A stretch of 64,000 nt of DNA from JAGGSN01 sp965603725 (GTDB lineage: Bacteria; Zixibacteria; MSB-5A5; UBA10806; 4484-95). The notes under the pieces were generated by a model. That model was not told the DNA's origin. It did no database searches and saw only the letters and a program-made list of their open reading frames with translations. Shown here piece after piece: positions 34,204 to 43,467 of this stretch (positions are counted from its first letter, which is position 1; each line of letters opens with the position of its first letter). The position numbers and the translations under genes are program-made. Location: NCBI GenBank assembly GCA_965603725.1, contig CBFDEC010000005.1:49283-113282 (forward strand), written 5' to 3'.

Positions 34204-35970
34204 TTATTCTTCGATTCCAAAGTAATACCTGAAAATAACATCAACATTTGCTTTCAGGTCGGCATTTTCCCAACGATAACTTCTTCCGGCTATATAGCAG
34301 AAAGCGCCGCCTCCACCAGGTCCATTTGGTAAAACAATGAATCCTGCATGGCCGCCAGGCGCCACAGTTGCCGCCTCATATATCCAGACGTTATTAGGGC
34401 TGCTTGTGAGGGGTATTTCCCAGAGACTCTGGGCAGTTTCAGCGTTGATATCCGTGAGGCTGTCGACTTTGGCTGTAAGAATATCCGCACCGGGGCTCGT
34501 CCAGGAATCCGGTACGATGCTGCAATATTCAGCCAGTTCATCGAAGAACCATGACGAACCATACCGGGCAGGCAAAAGTAAATTGCCGCCCATTTCAAGG
34601 TAAGCCATAATGGCTTCTTCGCGTTCTTCCCAGAAGGGAAAGTCGCCGGAAAAGTTATTGCCAAACCAGCTTATTGCGGAAAAGAATGTCGTATCGAACA
34701 TCCATTCGGGTATTGAACCATAACCGAGCAGGTTGGCGGCCATATCGGGAACGTCTCCCAGAGGTGTGGTGTCAAAGAGGTCCCAGCATTTGTAATGCGT
34801 TCTGTTGCCCCATGGAACACCATCATCCCACATTGGAACCGCCTGACCGTAGTCGCCCCAGGAGACACCATTCACACAGAGAAGACCATTATTGGCCCCC
34901 AACTCAACAATTGAATAATGAGCAGTATCTGAATTTGTTGCATTACCGCCAATATCATACGCGGTGACATCAATCCAGTAATCGCCTTCCCCCAGGTCTT
35001 CAAAGACTATCTGAGGATCTGTTGTAGTAACAGGATCGCCTTCGCTGGAAGCAACTACATAACTGTCAATAGCGCTGTAGTAAAAAGCCACTATAGCGGT
35101 GAAATCAATTGTAAATTCCTCAAATGTAGGTTCAGTAAATGGCACAATAAATGACTGGCCATCACTGACAGACAGAGTAAGCTCCGGATACAGGGTGTCG
35201 GTAACCACCACGCTCCGTGATACCGGACTTGGATCAACACATTTAAAATTATCGACAGCCCTGAATGAAATCGAATGAGCGCCAACGGATAGACCACGAA
35301 TGTCATATATTAATATGCCAGTGGTTATATCAGTTGCAGCACCCACCCAGTCGTTGCCATCAACTTTATATTCTATCGTATCGACTATACCATCGACATC
35401 CAGACCTTCCACAACAAAGTGTACCCCCATTCCGGTAAGCGCTCCATCTGGCGGACCGGTGGATATTCTGGTATCAGGTACGTAATTTAAATCCCTGACA
35501 CGGTTGACAGCAATACTTTCAACGGCCGGTGTAGCATCCATATCCCGATCATTGTCCTGAGCCTTAACTTTAAAAGTATAGGCCTTATCGAAAGTCGGGA
35601 AGTTCAGCAACAGTTCCATACTAAGATCGGATGTGATCTGCCAGGTGGAGATATTGGTGGTGTCTATACCAATGCTGTCTCCATCATCGTCATAATCGAT
35701 TGCATAGGTGTACATGCTGTCGGTGCCGTCAATGATACACCAGTGATACCAGTTGACAGCGCCATCCATATCGCTCCCCCGCCAGCATATCTTAGTAGTG
35801 TTGTAGGTGGCGGAGTCCGGGACCAGTCCAATCTGGAACCCGGATATGAACGTATCAGGCGGGATGTTTGCATCGGGGTCGGTGCCCTTCTCAGCACAAT
35901 TAACCGCCAAGAGGAGCGATAATATTACCAGGCCTATTAGTCTTAAACCCAGTTTATTTTTTATTTCCAC
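34204..35970 (-). CDS. Lipoprotein with Ig-like domains and a C-terminal alpha/beta domain (paralogue)
   Basis: 588 aa, GTG start with GGAGG 7 bases upstream. Lipobox LLAVNC (Cys about 25). Several Ig-like stretches follow: WRGSDMDGAVNWYHWCIID, VEGLDVDGIVDTIEYKVDG, HSISFRAVDNF and YWIDVTAYDIGGN. The C-terminal part starts LLCVNGVSW and contains MAYLEMGGNLLLPARYG, matching the YLENGGNLILTG element of the next gene. Such lipoproteins may be surface-exposed partners of the TonB receptor or of the T9SS cargo. No SusD signature is visible. 31 bp separate it from the PorV-type gene. Confidence 0.75.
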   Translation of the reverse strand: MEIKNKLGLRLIGLVILSLLLAVNCAEKGTDPDANIPPDTFISGFQIGLVPDSATYNTTKICWRGSDMDGAVNWYHWCIIDGTDSMYTYAIDYDDDGDSIGIDTTNISTWQITSDLSMELLLNFPTFDKAYTFKVKAQDNDRDMDATPAVESIAVNRVRDLNYVPDTRISTGPPDGALTGMGVHFVVEGLDVDGIVDTIEYKVDGNDWVGAATDITTGILIYDIRGLSVGAHSISFRAVDNFKCVDPSPVSRSVVVTDTLYPELTLSVSDGQSFIVPFTEPTFEEFTIDFTAIVAFYYSAIDSYVVASSEGDPVTTTDPQIVFEDLGEGDYWIDVTAYDIGGNATNSDTAHYSIVELGANNGLLCVNGVSWGDYGQAVPMWDDGVPWGNRTHYKCWDLFDTTPLGDVPDMAANLLGYGSIPEWMFDTTFFSAISWFGNNFSGDFPFWEEREEAIMAYLEMGGNLLLPARYGSSWFFDELAEYCSIVPDSWTSPGADILTAKVDSLTDINAETAQSLWEIPLTSSPNNVWIYEAATVAPGGHAGFIVLPNGPGGGGAFCYIAGRSYRWENADLKANVDVIFRYYFGIEE

Positions 35971-36001
35971 TTCATTTCCTCCATTAATTATTAGCGGTTA
36001 A

Positions 36002-37066
36002 TTAAAACGTTAAACTCGTTGAAACCCTGTGAACATGACTCAGGCGTCCCATGTTGTTGTAAGCGTAGTCAATTGAGAAATTACTGGCTGAAGAAAACGG
36101 CACGTTGAATCCAACGCCGGCAGTGAGGCCGCCTTCGTCCATATTGATTTTATAGCCGGCACGGAGCGCGACTATATTTCCAAACCAGTATTCGCCGCCA
36201 AGCTGGTAACGTTCATTATTGTCGGGCGGATGACAGAGCTCGGCTACAAGAGTCGCCGTGGTATTTTCGGTCTGATAGACATCCATGGCGACTCCAACCC
36301 TGAAGGTTAGTGGAATCGGAACATCTTTCTGTTTGATATCTTCACCTTCTAAGTCTAAACCGTCGATGTTGCCATCATTATTGTCGTCGTCATCCTGAAT
36401 TGTATCGTACGGGTCTTCATCGATTACGCCGTCGTCGTCATCATCGACTTCGAACAATACATCAGGACCAAAGTTCATGATTGCCATGCCGATGCGAAGC
36501 GACTTAAAGCCGGTCTCATAGTACGTACCGATATCTACCGCCCAGCTTTCAACTTCCCAGTCGGCGATTTGCTCGTGGACATATTTTATTGTTGACCCGA
36601 ATGCAAATCTGTCAGTTAGATATTTGCCAACAGTTAAACCGAAAGCATAATCCTCGAATGCAAAGGTGCCTGAAAAATCGCCATCCACATCGTATTCGGT
36701 TGTCCGGTTCATTAAGCCGGTGTTCAATACCGTTCCGGAAAGGGCTATAACGCCGGGTCCGATAAGCGGCATATTTGCCTTCTTAGCCAGAGCAACCGAA
36801 TAAAGGTTGATATCAGCGGGCCATTTAGTATATCCGGCAAAGAAATCTCCGTTTTCAACGTTGCTTATACCCGCCGGATTCCAGAACACCGAGGAGGCGT
36901 CGTCAGCGATAGCAGTATAAGCCTCACCCATGGCTAATGCCCGGCCGCCTACGCCAATGTCGAGGAACTTCAGACCTACGGTTCCTACTTTGGCAAACTG
37001 GGCTTCAACTGGAACAGCGACGGTTACCAAAGCAACTGCCACTAACACAAGAATTATTTTTTTCAT
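36002..37066 (-). CDS. PorV/PorQ family outer-membrane protein
   Basis: 354 aa from the ATG at 37066, which has GGAGG 10 bases upstream; an ATG at 37087 lies too close to that site. Signal peptide ends VEA, leaving Gln first. The GGRALAMGEAYTAIADDASSVFWNPAG segment (given as GGRALAMGEAYTAI and DDASSVFWNPAG) is the family hallmark, followed by FxxGY-type beta strands and a terminal Phe. PorV shuttles T9SS cargo from the translocon to the attachment complex; PorQ-type relatives have similar folds. An Asp-rich insertion (about 205-240, DDDDDGVIDED and DDDDNNDGNIDG) looks Ca-binding. It is in an operon with a CTD-bearing protein and a TonB receptor. Confidence 0.85.
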   Translation of the reverse strand: MKKIILVLVAVALVTVAVPVEAQFAKVGTVGLKFLDIGVGGRALAMGEAYTAIADDASSVFWNPAGISNVENGDFFAGYTKWPADINLYSVALAKKANMPLIGPGVIALSGTVLNTGLMNRTTEYDVDGDFSGTFAFEDYAFGLTVGKYLTDRFAFGSTIKYVHEQIADWEVESWAVDIGTYYETGFKSLRIGMAIMNFGPDVLFEVDDDDDGVIDEDPYDTIQDDDDNNDGNIDGLDLEGEDIKQKDVPIPLTFRVGVAMDVYQTENTTATLVAELCHPPDNNERYQLGGEYWFGNIVALRAGYKINMDEGGLTAGVGFNVPFSSASNFSIDYAYNNMGRLSHVHRVSTSLTF

Positions 37067-37098
37067 ATTTTCAATTCCTCCAATCATCAGTATTCATC

Positions 37099-38955
37099 CT
37101 AACGCACAACCGCAAACTTATCAATGAAGTCATCTTCTCCGGGAGCTTCCACATGATATAAGTACAAGCCGGAAACGATTGTCTGCATGTTATCAGTGAT
37201 CAAATCCCAGCTGGCTGTTGTCTGCCAGCCTTGACCAGCATCCTCGATATTGTTCAAGGTGGTGATAAGATCGCCGGTTAAAGTGTAAATTCTTACCGTA
37301 GAGTTATGAGGAAGGTTGACGAATACTATCCGCTCTTGTGAGGGGTTTGTTTTCGATGGTGTAAAACCAAAGTTAGGAGCAGATTGAGCTACAAATGGAT
37401 TCGGGATGACATGGATACCGGTAGTCGTCTCATTAGCTGTATTGCTGTAAATGCCGGGCTCGACTGTCAGTCCAGCGCCGATACCGGTTTCCAGTGATTC
37501 AATGTCGTGGGCAGGATCTCCCTGGTCGTATGCAGTTACTGAATAGGAATACTGGAAGTAGTTGCTTACCGTATAATCAACATAGGAATGAACAAGACCG
37601 GTGTTAAAGCCCATGTTATTTACCAGATCACATTCCATTAACAGCGACCAGCCCCGGTCAGTTTTCCTCCATAAGCGGTATCCTTCGAAATCCTCTTCAC
37701 CGCTGTATGGGTCTATTGATGATTCGGCGAGATCATCCCAGGCAATTGTAACTTGGCCATCGCCAGGGGTTACGGTAAATATGGGCAGATCTGGCGCTGA
37801 GGCTCCGACCCAATCATGTTCATACAGGTAATCGGCCCATTCGAGGTTTTCACGCAAGCCGTCAAGACCCTCGCCAATACCAAAGGCTAAGATAATGCGG
37901 ATTGAATCGCTCGGCGCAATGGAGAAAGGTCCGGTTTTTTGATAGTAGCGATAATCAAAAGGCGCCGGCGGTGGTTCCATCCATAAATTGTCTGACATCA
38001 AATTAAACCAATCCTCATAGCCGTTAGTTTCAGAGGGATCGGAGTTCCAGTTCCACCAGCCATGTCCTGATTGAGTTGTGGTGTCATCATCGGTCATCCC
38101 AACTCGCGCCGGACAATACAGCAGGCGAGTTCCTAAATATCCCGAAGATTCCTTGGGGGTCTGATGGCCGCCTAAATCGTCTCCAGGGTAGGATGGGTTG
38201 TCAGCATCGTATATATAGGATATATACTCCTTGGTTGGGTCATCCCTGTAATAGCCGGGCAGATCATCGATACTCCATTGCTGGTCGCCTGAACCGCCTT
38301 CAGCAGTGGAAACGTCGGCGTCATTGTGAAATCCGAACCAGACGGAGTCGAGGATTTCATCAGTTAGGTTATAAACCCAGTAATCGTATATGATGAAATC
38401 ATCACGGTATGCTTCCGACCAGGCATAAGTTTTCTGACGGACTCCTACTCCTACTTTAAATGCAGGCGGCACAATGGACGATTGATCGTCGATATAGAAT
38501 TCAGTGTCAAACGTGCTTACAGCATCGCTGGCAGTTGATGGTGTTTTAGTAGTGATCGGCGTAGTTCTGTCCTCGGCCAAATGAACCTGATGTCCATCGT
38601 AGCCTACACGAATGGTGGCATAGTACAAGTAGGAGTTGTCCTCGTAAGTGGTGGGCGTCTTCCAGACCATTGAAGGCAGCGCCTGTGAATCATCGCCGAC
38701 TAAAATGGTCCAGTCTTGTTGTGCAGTGATTCTGGTAAAGGTTGAGTTGTGAATCAGGTTCTCCACCATTCCAACATTGCAAACCACTTCATCAATGGCT
38801 GCGGTGGCTACCTTTCTCATACCCGGGTAGTACATCGGGTTGTCAGCCGCCTGCCTATCCATAGCCATCAATTGCGGCCCCGTAAGGCTAAACATCAAGA
38901 TGGCGCAAAAAATCAGCAGCCCGGCTTTTACACCCGGTTTAAAAACTTTTTTCAT
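37099..38955 (-). CDS. Secreted protein with a T9SS/FlgD-like C-terminal domain
   Basis: 618 aa. Signal peptide (about 1-31). A large central region of unknown fold has many aromatic and Asp residues; a fibronectin-III-like stretch is at about 395-500 (VTPGDGQVTIAWDDLAESS, YSYSVTAYDQG). The last about 108 residues start with IHVIPNPFV and contain VRIYTLTGDLITTL, SGLYLYHVEAP and the end KFAVVR. This is the pattern of T9SS type A sorting or FlgD-like CTDs that direct secretion. Start has GGAGG upstream. It sits between the TonB receptor and the PorV-type gene and is the best candidate cargo in the window. Function unknown. Confidence 0.8.
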   Translation of the reverse strand: MKKVFKPGVKAGLLIFCAILMFSLTGPQLMAMDRQAADNPMYYPGMRKVATAAIDEVVCNVGMVENLIHNSTFTRITAQQDWTILVGDDSQALPSMVWKTPTTYEDNSYLYYATIRVGYDGHQVHLAEDRTTPITTKTPSTASDAVSTFDTEFYIDDQSSIVPPAFKVGVGVRQKTYAWSEAYRDDFIIYDYWVYNLTDEILDSVWFGFHNDADVSTAEGGSGDQQWSIDDLPGYYRDDPTKEYISYIYDADNPSYPGDDLGGHQTPKESSGYLGTRLLYCPARVGMTDDDTTTQSGHGWWNWNSDPSETNGYEDWFNLMSDNLWMEPPPAPFDYRYYQKTGPFSIAPSDSIRIILAFGIGEGLDGLRENLEWADYLYEHDWVGASAPDLPIFTVTPGDGQVTIAWDDLAESSIDPYSGEEDFEGYRLWRKTDRGWSLLMECDLVNNMGFNTGLVHSYVDYTVSNYFQYSYSVTAYDQGDPAHDIESLETGIGAGLTVEPGIYSNTANETTTGIHVIPNPFVAQSAPNFGFTPSKTNPSQERIVFVNLPHNSTVRIYTLTGDLITTLNNIEDAGQGWQTTASWDLITDNMQTIVSGLYLYHVEAPGEDDFIDKFAVVR

Positions 38956-39014
38956 TTATGAAATTCCTCCATATTAATAGTACCCTGACTTTTTAACACA
39001 AAACATCTCATTGG

Positions 39015-42000
39015 TTAAAAGGTAACTTCCATTCCGAGCAATATTCTGCGCGGGCTGTCGAAAACGTTCGGGTCACTGTACTGTCCGCCCGGATCGCCAT
39101 ATAGATCGTAGCGATCTATGTAAACGTCGGTCACACTGCTTTGGAAATCAACAAGATTGGTCCGGTTTGTGAGATTTCTGACTTCCACAAAGAAGTTAGA
39201 CTTGAATGTTTTGTATAAGCTGAATCCTTTATCGACCCGCAAATCGATTCTCCAGGCAGTAGGTAAATTCTCGCCATTAACATCCTGAATTGAACCAGGA
39301 GGCACTGTAGCGCTGGGTGTATATGGAGTCCCGGAACCGTAAGTCCAGAAGAAATCAAAACCCCAGTCTCCAAATGGATGGCTGTTGCCCATAGCCGGAC
39401 CCCAATTATCAGGAATCTGATAATTTAAGTTAGCCCTGCCGGTATGTCTCTGGTCGGAATCAAGCGGGAAGTCCTCGGTTCTCGGTTTACGCTGGTAGTA
39501 ATGGTCGAGGAATGTATCGTAGGCATCGGCAGCTCTGCCGCGAGCAATCTGGTAGGTATAGGTAACCACACCGGAGAAGTTATTCCAGGGACGTTGGGTT
39601 AAGTTAAGCTCAAATCCTTTTACTCTGGCAAAATCTACATTTGACCGCACCCACATAATTCCACCGCGGAATTCGATCCTCTGATAACTGGTTAAATTGG
39701 ACATATCCTTATAAAAACCAGTTATAGCCAGCTTTAAGTAGTCATTAAAGCCATGTTCAAGGCCTGCTTCATAGGCAATAGTTTTTTCTTCCTTGAGGTC
39801 GGGATTTCCAAAATATTTATGGGCGCCTCTTGTGTCATAGCCATGATTCATATAGTAATAATCGAACATAGGCAGCTGGAAATAGTGACCATAGGTAATG
39901 TGCAAGACATCGTTTTCAGTTATCGGGTAACTGACGCCGACCCTGGGCGAAAGCTGGCTTTTGGCCTCAGCATCAACTGCGCCCCTGAGGCGGTATTCGA
40001 GGTTATAGATATTGCCAAGATTGTTTACATCGAGATTGTATTCATCAAGCAACGCGTAGGAAAAATCACTCGGCACCTGCGTTTTGGGATCAAAGTAATC
40101 AAAACGTAAACCGAGGTTTAAAATCATGCCTTCACTTTCGAGCTTGTCCTGGGCAAAAGCACCAATCTGGTAAGGCTTAACTCTGAATAAATCGGTGTAA
40201 CGGTTGCCGCCGGAAGCAATGGAGGTATGATCTTTGATGAGATTGAAATTCTTGTATTCGAATCCGAATTTAGCCAGATTCATTGAGTTGACCTGACTGG
40301 TAAAGTTGCCTTTGAATGTGTGAATAGTCTGATAGTTGTTCGTGGTATAACGACGTCCCAGATGCATCGGGTTAGCAAAAAACCTGTCAAATTCTGTTGC
40401 CGAAACAGCGGAATTAAAGCGGGGTTCCAGCATCTCTTCGAGTGATAACGGATGATCATCCCACGGGTCATGCTGTCGGCCCTCTCTGGCTGTGTAGAAT
40501 CGGGAATAAGTGAGATTATAGTAGCTCTTAGGGCTAAGGTTGTTTGTGAAATTGATTGTTAATTCGTTTGACCAGGACTCATTATAGAGCTGGCTTTTCG
40601 ACATGTCATAGTTAGCGTAGGAACGCGCATATCCCTCTGCCTCGACACTATCGACTGCTTGAAATACCGCGGCAGTCAATGAATCGGCGAATTCGATAGG
40701 ATACTCGTTTTCATCCTCAGGAAAGGACGAAATCATATCGCCCCCGCTTAATCCAAGTATCTGGTTAAGATAATGGAAAAATACCGAATCAGCCTCGGCA
40801 TTTGTATGTTCCCTGGAGACTATCCAGGTATAGGGAGTGTAGCGGTAAACCGAATCGATCCCAGAAGGAGTCACAACATAATAGGCTTTTATGTCATCAG
40901 GTGTGATAACTGCATCAGGATCGTCTTCCTGGGCAATACGAGTCCAATAGGCGGCAACTTCAGCCAGTGTTTGAGGCCTGAAATAATCGCCTGCCGCATC
41001 GGTGTAGAAAATGGGACCTGATAAATCCGAGGATTTACCCCAGGACAGATTCATCGTTCTGTCAAAATCAAAAAGTATGAAATCTGAATATGAAGTGAGC
41101 CCTGAAACAGTCAATTTCTTCGATGAGCTGATATTGTATGTCAGCTTGCCCTGGATACTCTGCGTTTTACGCCAGAAGTTGTAGGCTCTGTAATCACGTG
41201 AGTATTGATAAGTTCCAGAGGTGAAGAATGTCATCTCTCCAGGAATATCAAGTTTTTCCAATGGAACAGGCCCGCCGAAGAACCAGTCGTGCTGACGCAT
41301 TTCATAAAGCTTGTACCTGCGATCGTCATCAATCAGCGGATCATCAGCCCAATTCCAGCTTACGATATTGCTATCGGCGTCTTTAACAGGAATGATCCTT
41401 AACGGTCTTCCGTCTTCGTCAAAAGTACGGTCTCCATAGTAATCCCTGCCTAATAAGACTTCCGGCGATGATTTGGATTTGAATTTTCCGGAAAATGATT
41501 TGCCGCCCTCCTTGCCTGCAACGTTAATCACGGCGGACTGAACGCTTGGGTATTCCGCGCCGAACCCGCCGGTTAAGACCTCCGCCTCGGCAATAGCTTC
41601 ATCAGGAATATAAGTGGCCAGGCTCTGTATCCCGGAACCGGTTCCGGTACCCTGAGAGACTCCCAGCGGATTAGACAGGTTGACACCGTCCATTAAATAA
41701 ATCACCTGGCCGGTAGCATCACGACTGCCGCGGAAAGAACCAAGTACGTTGCTGGCATTAACCACAACACGGGCAATTAAGCCGCTAACTGCGGAATTAG
41801 TTATTTGTGCCGGAGTAACCCGCATACGGGTTGAAGTCACGTCTTTTTCAATTAAAGGACGCTCAGCCTCAACTGTAATTACACCCATATCAATTGTCTC
41901 GGTTTGCAGTTCGAGGTCAAGGCTGGTGGTGAGGTCGATCGTGACTTCGACATTTGTTACTTCAACCGGAGCATAGCCAACCAGGTTAACTTTTAATAAG

Positions 42001-42224
42001 TATTTTCCTGGCGGAACATTAATGATGAAAAACTCACCCTGAATGTTAGTGGCGGCTCCGATGTTAGTTCCGGAGATCACCACGTTTACACCGGGAAGCG
42101 ACTCACCGGTCTGCATGTCGGTAACTTTACCAGCAATTTTGCCGGTAGTCCCTGCAAGCGCTGCACCAGTGAGCAAAGCTACCAGTAATACAACTGACAG
42201 CCATTTTAATGGTTTTATCAGCAA
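39015..42224 (-). CDS. TonB-dependent receptor with carboxypeptidase-regulatory-like domain
   Basis: 1069 aa, TTG start with AAGGAGGGAG upstream. Signal peptide ends ALA. Residues about 27-110 form a carboxypeptidase-D-regulatory beta-sandwich (GKIAGKVTDMQTGESLPGVNV). The plug follows at about 115-250 (VITVEAERPLIEKDVTSTRM, VIYLMDGVNLSN, VLTGGFGAEYPSVQSAVINV), then a large beta barrel that ends in GMEVTF. It would import an unknown ligand using TonB energy, or act as a surface anchor. No SusD partner is next to it, but a CTD protein, a PorV-type protein and two lipoproteins are. First gene of the operon. Confidence 0.9.
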   Translation of the reverse strand: MLIKPLKWLSVVLLVALLTGAALAGTTGKIAGKVTDMQTGESLPGVNVVISGTNIGAATNIQGEFFIINVPPGKYLLKVNLVGYAPVEVTNVEVTIDLTTSLDLELQTETIDMGVITVEAERPLIEKDVTSTRMRVTPAQITNSAVSGLIARVVVNASNVLGSFRGSRDATGQVIYLMDGVNLSNPLGVSQGTGTGSGIQSLATYIPDEAIAEAEVLTGGFGAEYPSVQSAVINVAGKEGGKSFSGKFKSKSSPEVLLGRDYYGDRTFDEDGRPLRIIPVKDADSNIVSWNWADDPLIDDDRRYKLYEMRQHDWFFGGPVPLEKLDIPGEMTFFTSGTYQYSRDYRAYNFWRKTQSIQGKLTYNISSSKKLTVSGLTSYSDFILFDFDRTMNLSWGKSSDLSGPIFYTDAAGDYFRPQTLAEVAAYWTRIAQEDDPDAVITPDDIKAYYVVTPSGIDSVYRYTPYTWIVSREHTNAEADSVFFHYLNQILGLSGGDMISSFPEDENEYPIEFADSLTAAVFQAVDSVEAEGYARSYANYDMSKSQLYNESWSNELTINFTNNLSPKSYYNLTYSRFYTAREGRQHDPWDDHPLSLEEMLEPRFNSAVSATEFDRFFANPMHLGRRYTTNNYQTIHTFKGNFTSQVNSMNLAKFGFEYKNFNLIKDHTSIASGGNRYTDLFRVKPYQIGAFAQDKLESEGMILNLGLRFDYFDPKTQVPSDFSYALLDEYNLDVNNLGNIYNLEYRLRGAVDAEAKSQLSPRVGVSYPITENDVLHITYGHYFQLPMFDYYYMNHGYDTRGAHKYFGNPDLKEEKTIAYEAGLEHGFNDYLKLAITGFYKDMSNLTSYQRIEFRGGIMWVRSNVDFARVKGFELNLTQRPWNNFSGVVTYTYQIARGRAADAYDTFLDHYYQRKPRTEDFPLDSDQRHTGRANLNYQIPDNWGPAMGNSHPFGDWGFDFFWTYGSGTPYTPSATVPPGSIQDVNGENLPTAWRIDLRVDKGFSLYKTFKSNFFVEVRNLTNRTNLVDFQSSVTDVYIDRYDLYGDPGGQYSDPNVFDSPRRILLGMEVTF

Positions 42225-42675
42225 ATTTCTCCCTCCTTGGGTTAAACGTTAAATAATTGCACTGTTTACCATCGTAACAACTTCTAGCTTTCTTTCAATA
42301 ATCCCTCCTTCATCTAAATAAATTACTTCTCCCTTTCAATTATGATCGGTTTCTGCCTAATTATAGCAATTTCGATTATATTCTTATAAGCAGAATGCAT
42401 TTTTGTCAAGAGAAAAAGTTGTTAAAATCCTAACTAATTTAAACTTCAAATATGCGGCTTTCCTAAAACACAATATCCTTTACGTTTTTATCGGACGATT
42501 ATTTAAAAATAATAGCAATATTATATAAGAATAATAAATTTCAATCAAGTTCTTTTAAGGCTCCAAGCATGATATTCCCGGGGAATTAAGCGGCCAGGAA
42601 AGATTATTAGATGTGACGATAAATAAAAAATTCGTAGAGTTCTTTATCATAATTAGAATTTATCGGTTTGAACCA
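42225..42675. other. Gene-free stretch upstream of the envelope operon
   Basis: About 450 bases, AT-rich. It holds the likely operon promoter (42375-42409, minus strand) and a leader of roughly 150 bases before the TTG start. The leader contains an extra GGAGGG near 42303 without a useful start. I see no riboswitch or stable RNA. Bases 42410-42675 show no recognisable feature. Confidence 0.5.
42375..42409 (-). promoter_or_regulatory. Possible promoter of the TonB-receptor operon
   Basis: On the minus strand TTGACA (42404-42409) is followed by TATAAG (42383-42388, 15-base spacer) and by TATAAT (42375-42380, 23-base spacer); another TATAAT is at 42360-42365. No pair has the ideal 17-base spacing, so the exact start is uncertain. 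Confidence 0.4.
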
Positions 42676-42677
42676 AT

Positions 42678-42704
42678 AAAAAAAGCCCGCCAAATGGCGG
42701 GCTT
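42678..42704 (-). terminator. Intrinsic terminator after the ZU5-like lipoprotein gene
   Basis: AAGCCCGCC (42683-42691) pairs perfectly with GGCGGGCTT (42696-42704) over an AAAT loop; on the minus strand a run of seven T follows. It lies 28 bases after the stop. Confidence 0.9.
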
Positions 42705-42731
42705 CTTCCGGTTATATCTCCCTTTTTTAAG

Positions 42732-43289
42732 TTAATCGCTTATTGCATACTTACTGAAATGATAAATATCGAACTCAACTTCGCCCAGACTGACATCCTT
42801 AGTTGCCTGAACTACCCAATCGTTCGCTTTGGGATCAAAGTAAAGCAGTGTAGCGGTTCTGGCAGCGGAGTCTAAGTCACCCATTTCAAAATCAAGTTTT
42901 GCGGCCTCACTGAATACCAGGCCATCAGGGCCAAATTCAAAAACGATCGCATCTCTACCATTGATTATTTCCTTAGTAGTTTTAACAGATATCTCAGTAT
43001 CGTCATCAATTGATGCAGGCGCAATAACAAATTCGTGACAGTATTCTTCATGAGTAATATCTATCTGGCCGCCATCATCTGCAGAAATAACCTTTTCAGT
43101 TTCGCATAATGATTCAGCTCCAGAAGTCGCTGGATTCATCGATCTCATAGGAACCAATTTAGCGGTCGATATTGAATATTCTGGGTCAGGGGCTAATGGA
43201 GAATTATTTGAACAGCCATTAAAAACTAATGCCGCCATTAATACTACAAATACGCCTACCAGAGTAAAACCCTTTAGACCTCTGCTCAT
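42732..43289 (-). CDS. Lipoprotein with ZU5-like domain
   Basis: 185 aa from the ATG at 43289, which has AAAGGAGG 5 bases upstream; longer in-frame starts have no such site. Lipobox VFNGC (Cys about 26). The domain from about 70 to 150 runs GGQIDITHEEYCHEFVIAP, then FEFGPDGLVFSEAAKLDF, which is the pattern of ZU5-like beta-sandwiches (a P-x-G-x-x-F turn before a strand). Such domains occur in surface proteins of FCB and related bacteria. The gene is monocistronic, with its own terminator. Role unknown. Confidence 0.72.
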   Translation of the reverse strand: MSRGLKGFTLVGVFVVLMAALVFNGCSNNSPLAPDPEYSISTAKLVPMRSMNPATSGAESLCETEKVISADDGGQIDITHEEYCHEFVIAPASIDDDTEISVKTTKEIINGRDAIVFEFGPDGLVFSEAAKLDFEMGDLDSAARTATLLYFDPKANDWVVQATKDVSLGEVEFDIYHFSKYAISD

Positions 43290-43467
43290 AATTCCTCCTT
43301 TGAGGCGGTTTCTGATTTCTTGTTTTCTTATGATATTGCACGCAAATTTTTGGCCATACATGCTAAATCCTGGTTTGGTTTTGCAACTTGTTGTAGTAGA
43401 ACTTATTAGAGATTGGTTTATAAGTGCAGGACGATGAAACCGGATAAAAAAGTGTTGGCTTTAAACC

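Noticed and set aside
39015..42224. SusC-type receptor of a polysaccharide utilisation locus
   Set aside because: There is no SusD-like lipoprotein, glycoside hydrolase or hybrid sensor next to it.
42225..42374. Riboswitch in the leader of the TonB-receptor operon
   Set aside because: I looked for a cobalamin-type box and other conserved elements, which often control TonB receptors, and found none; no stable fold was evident.
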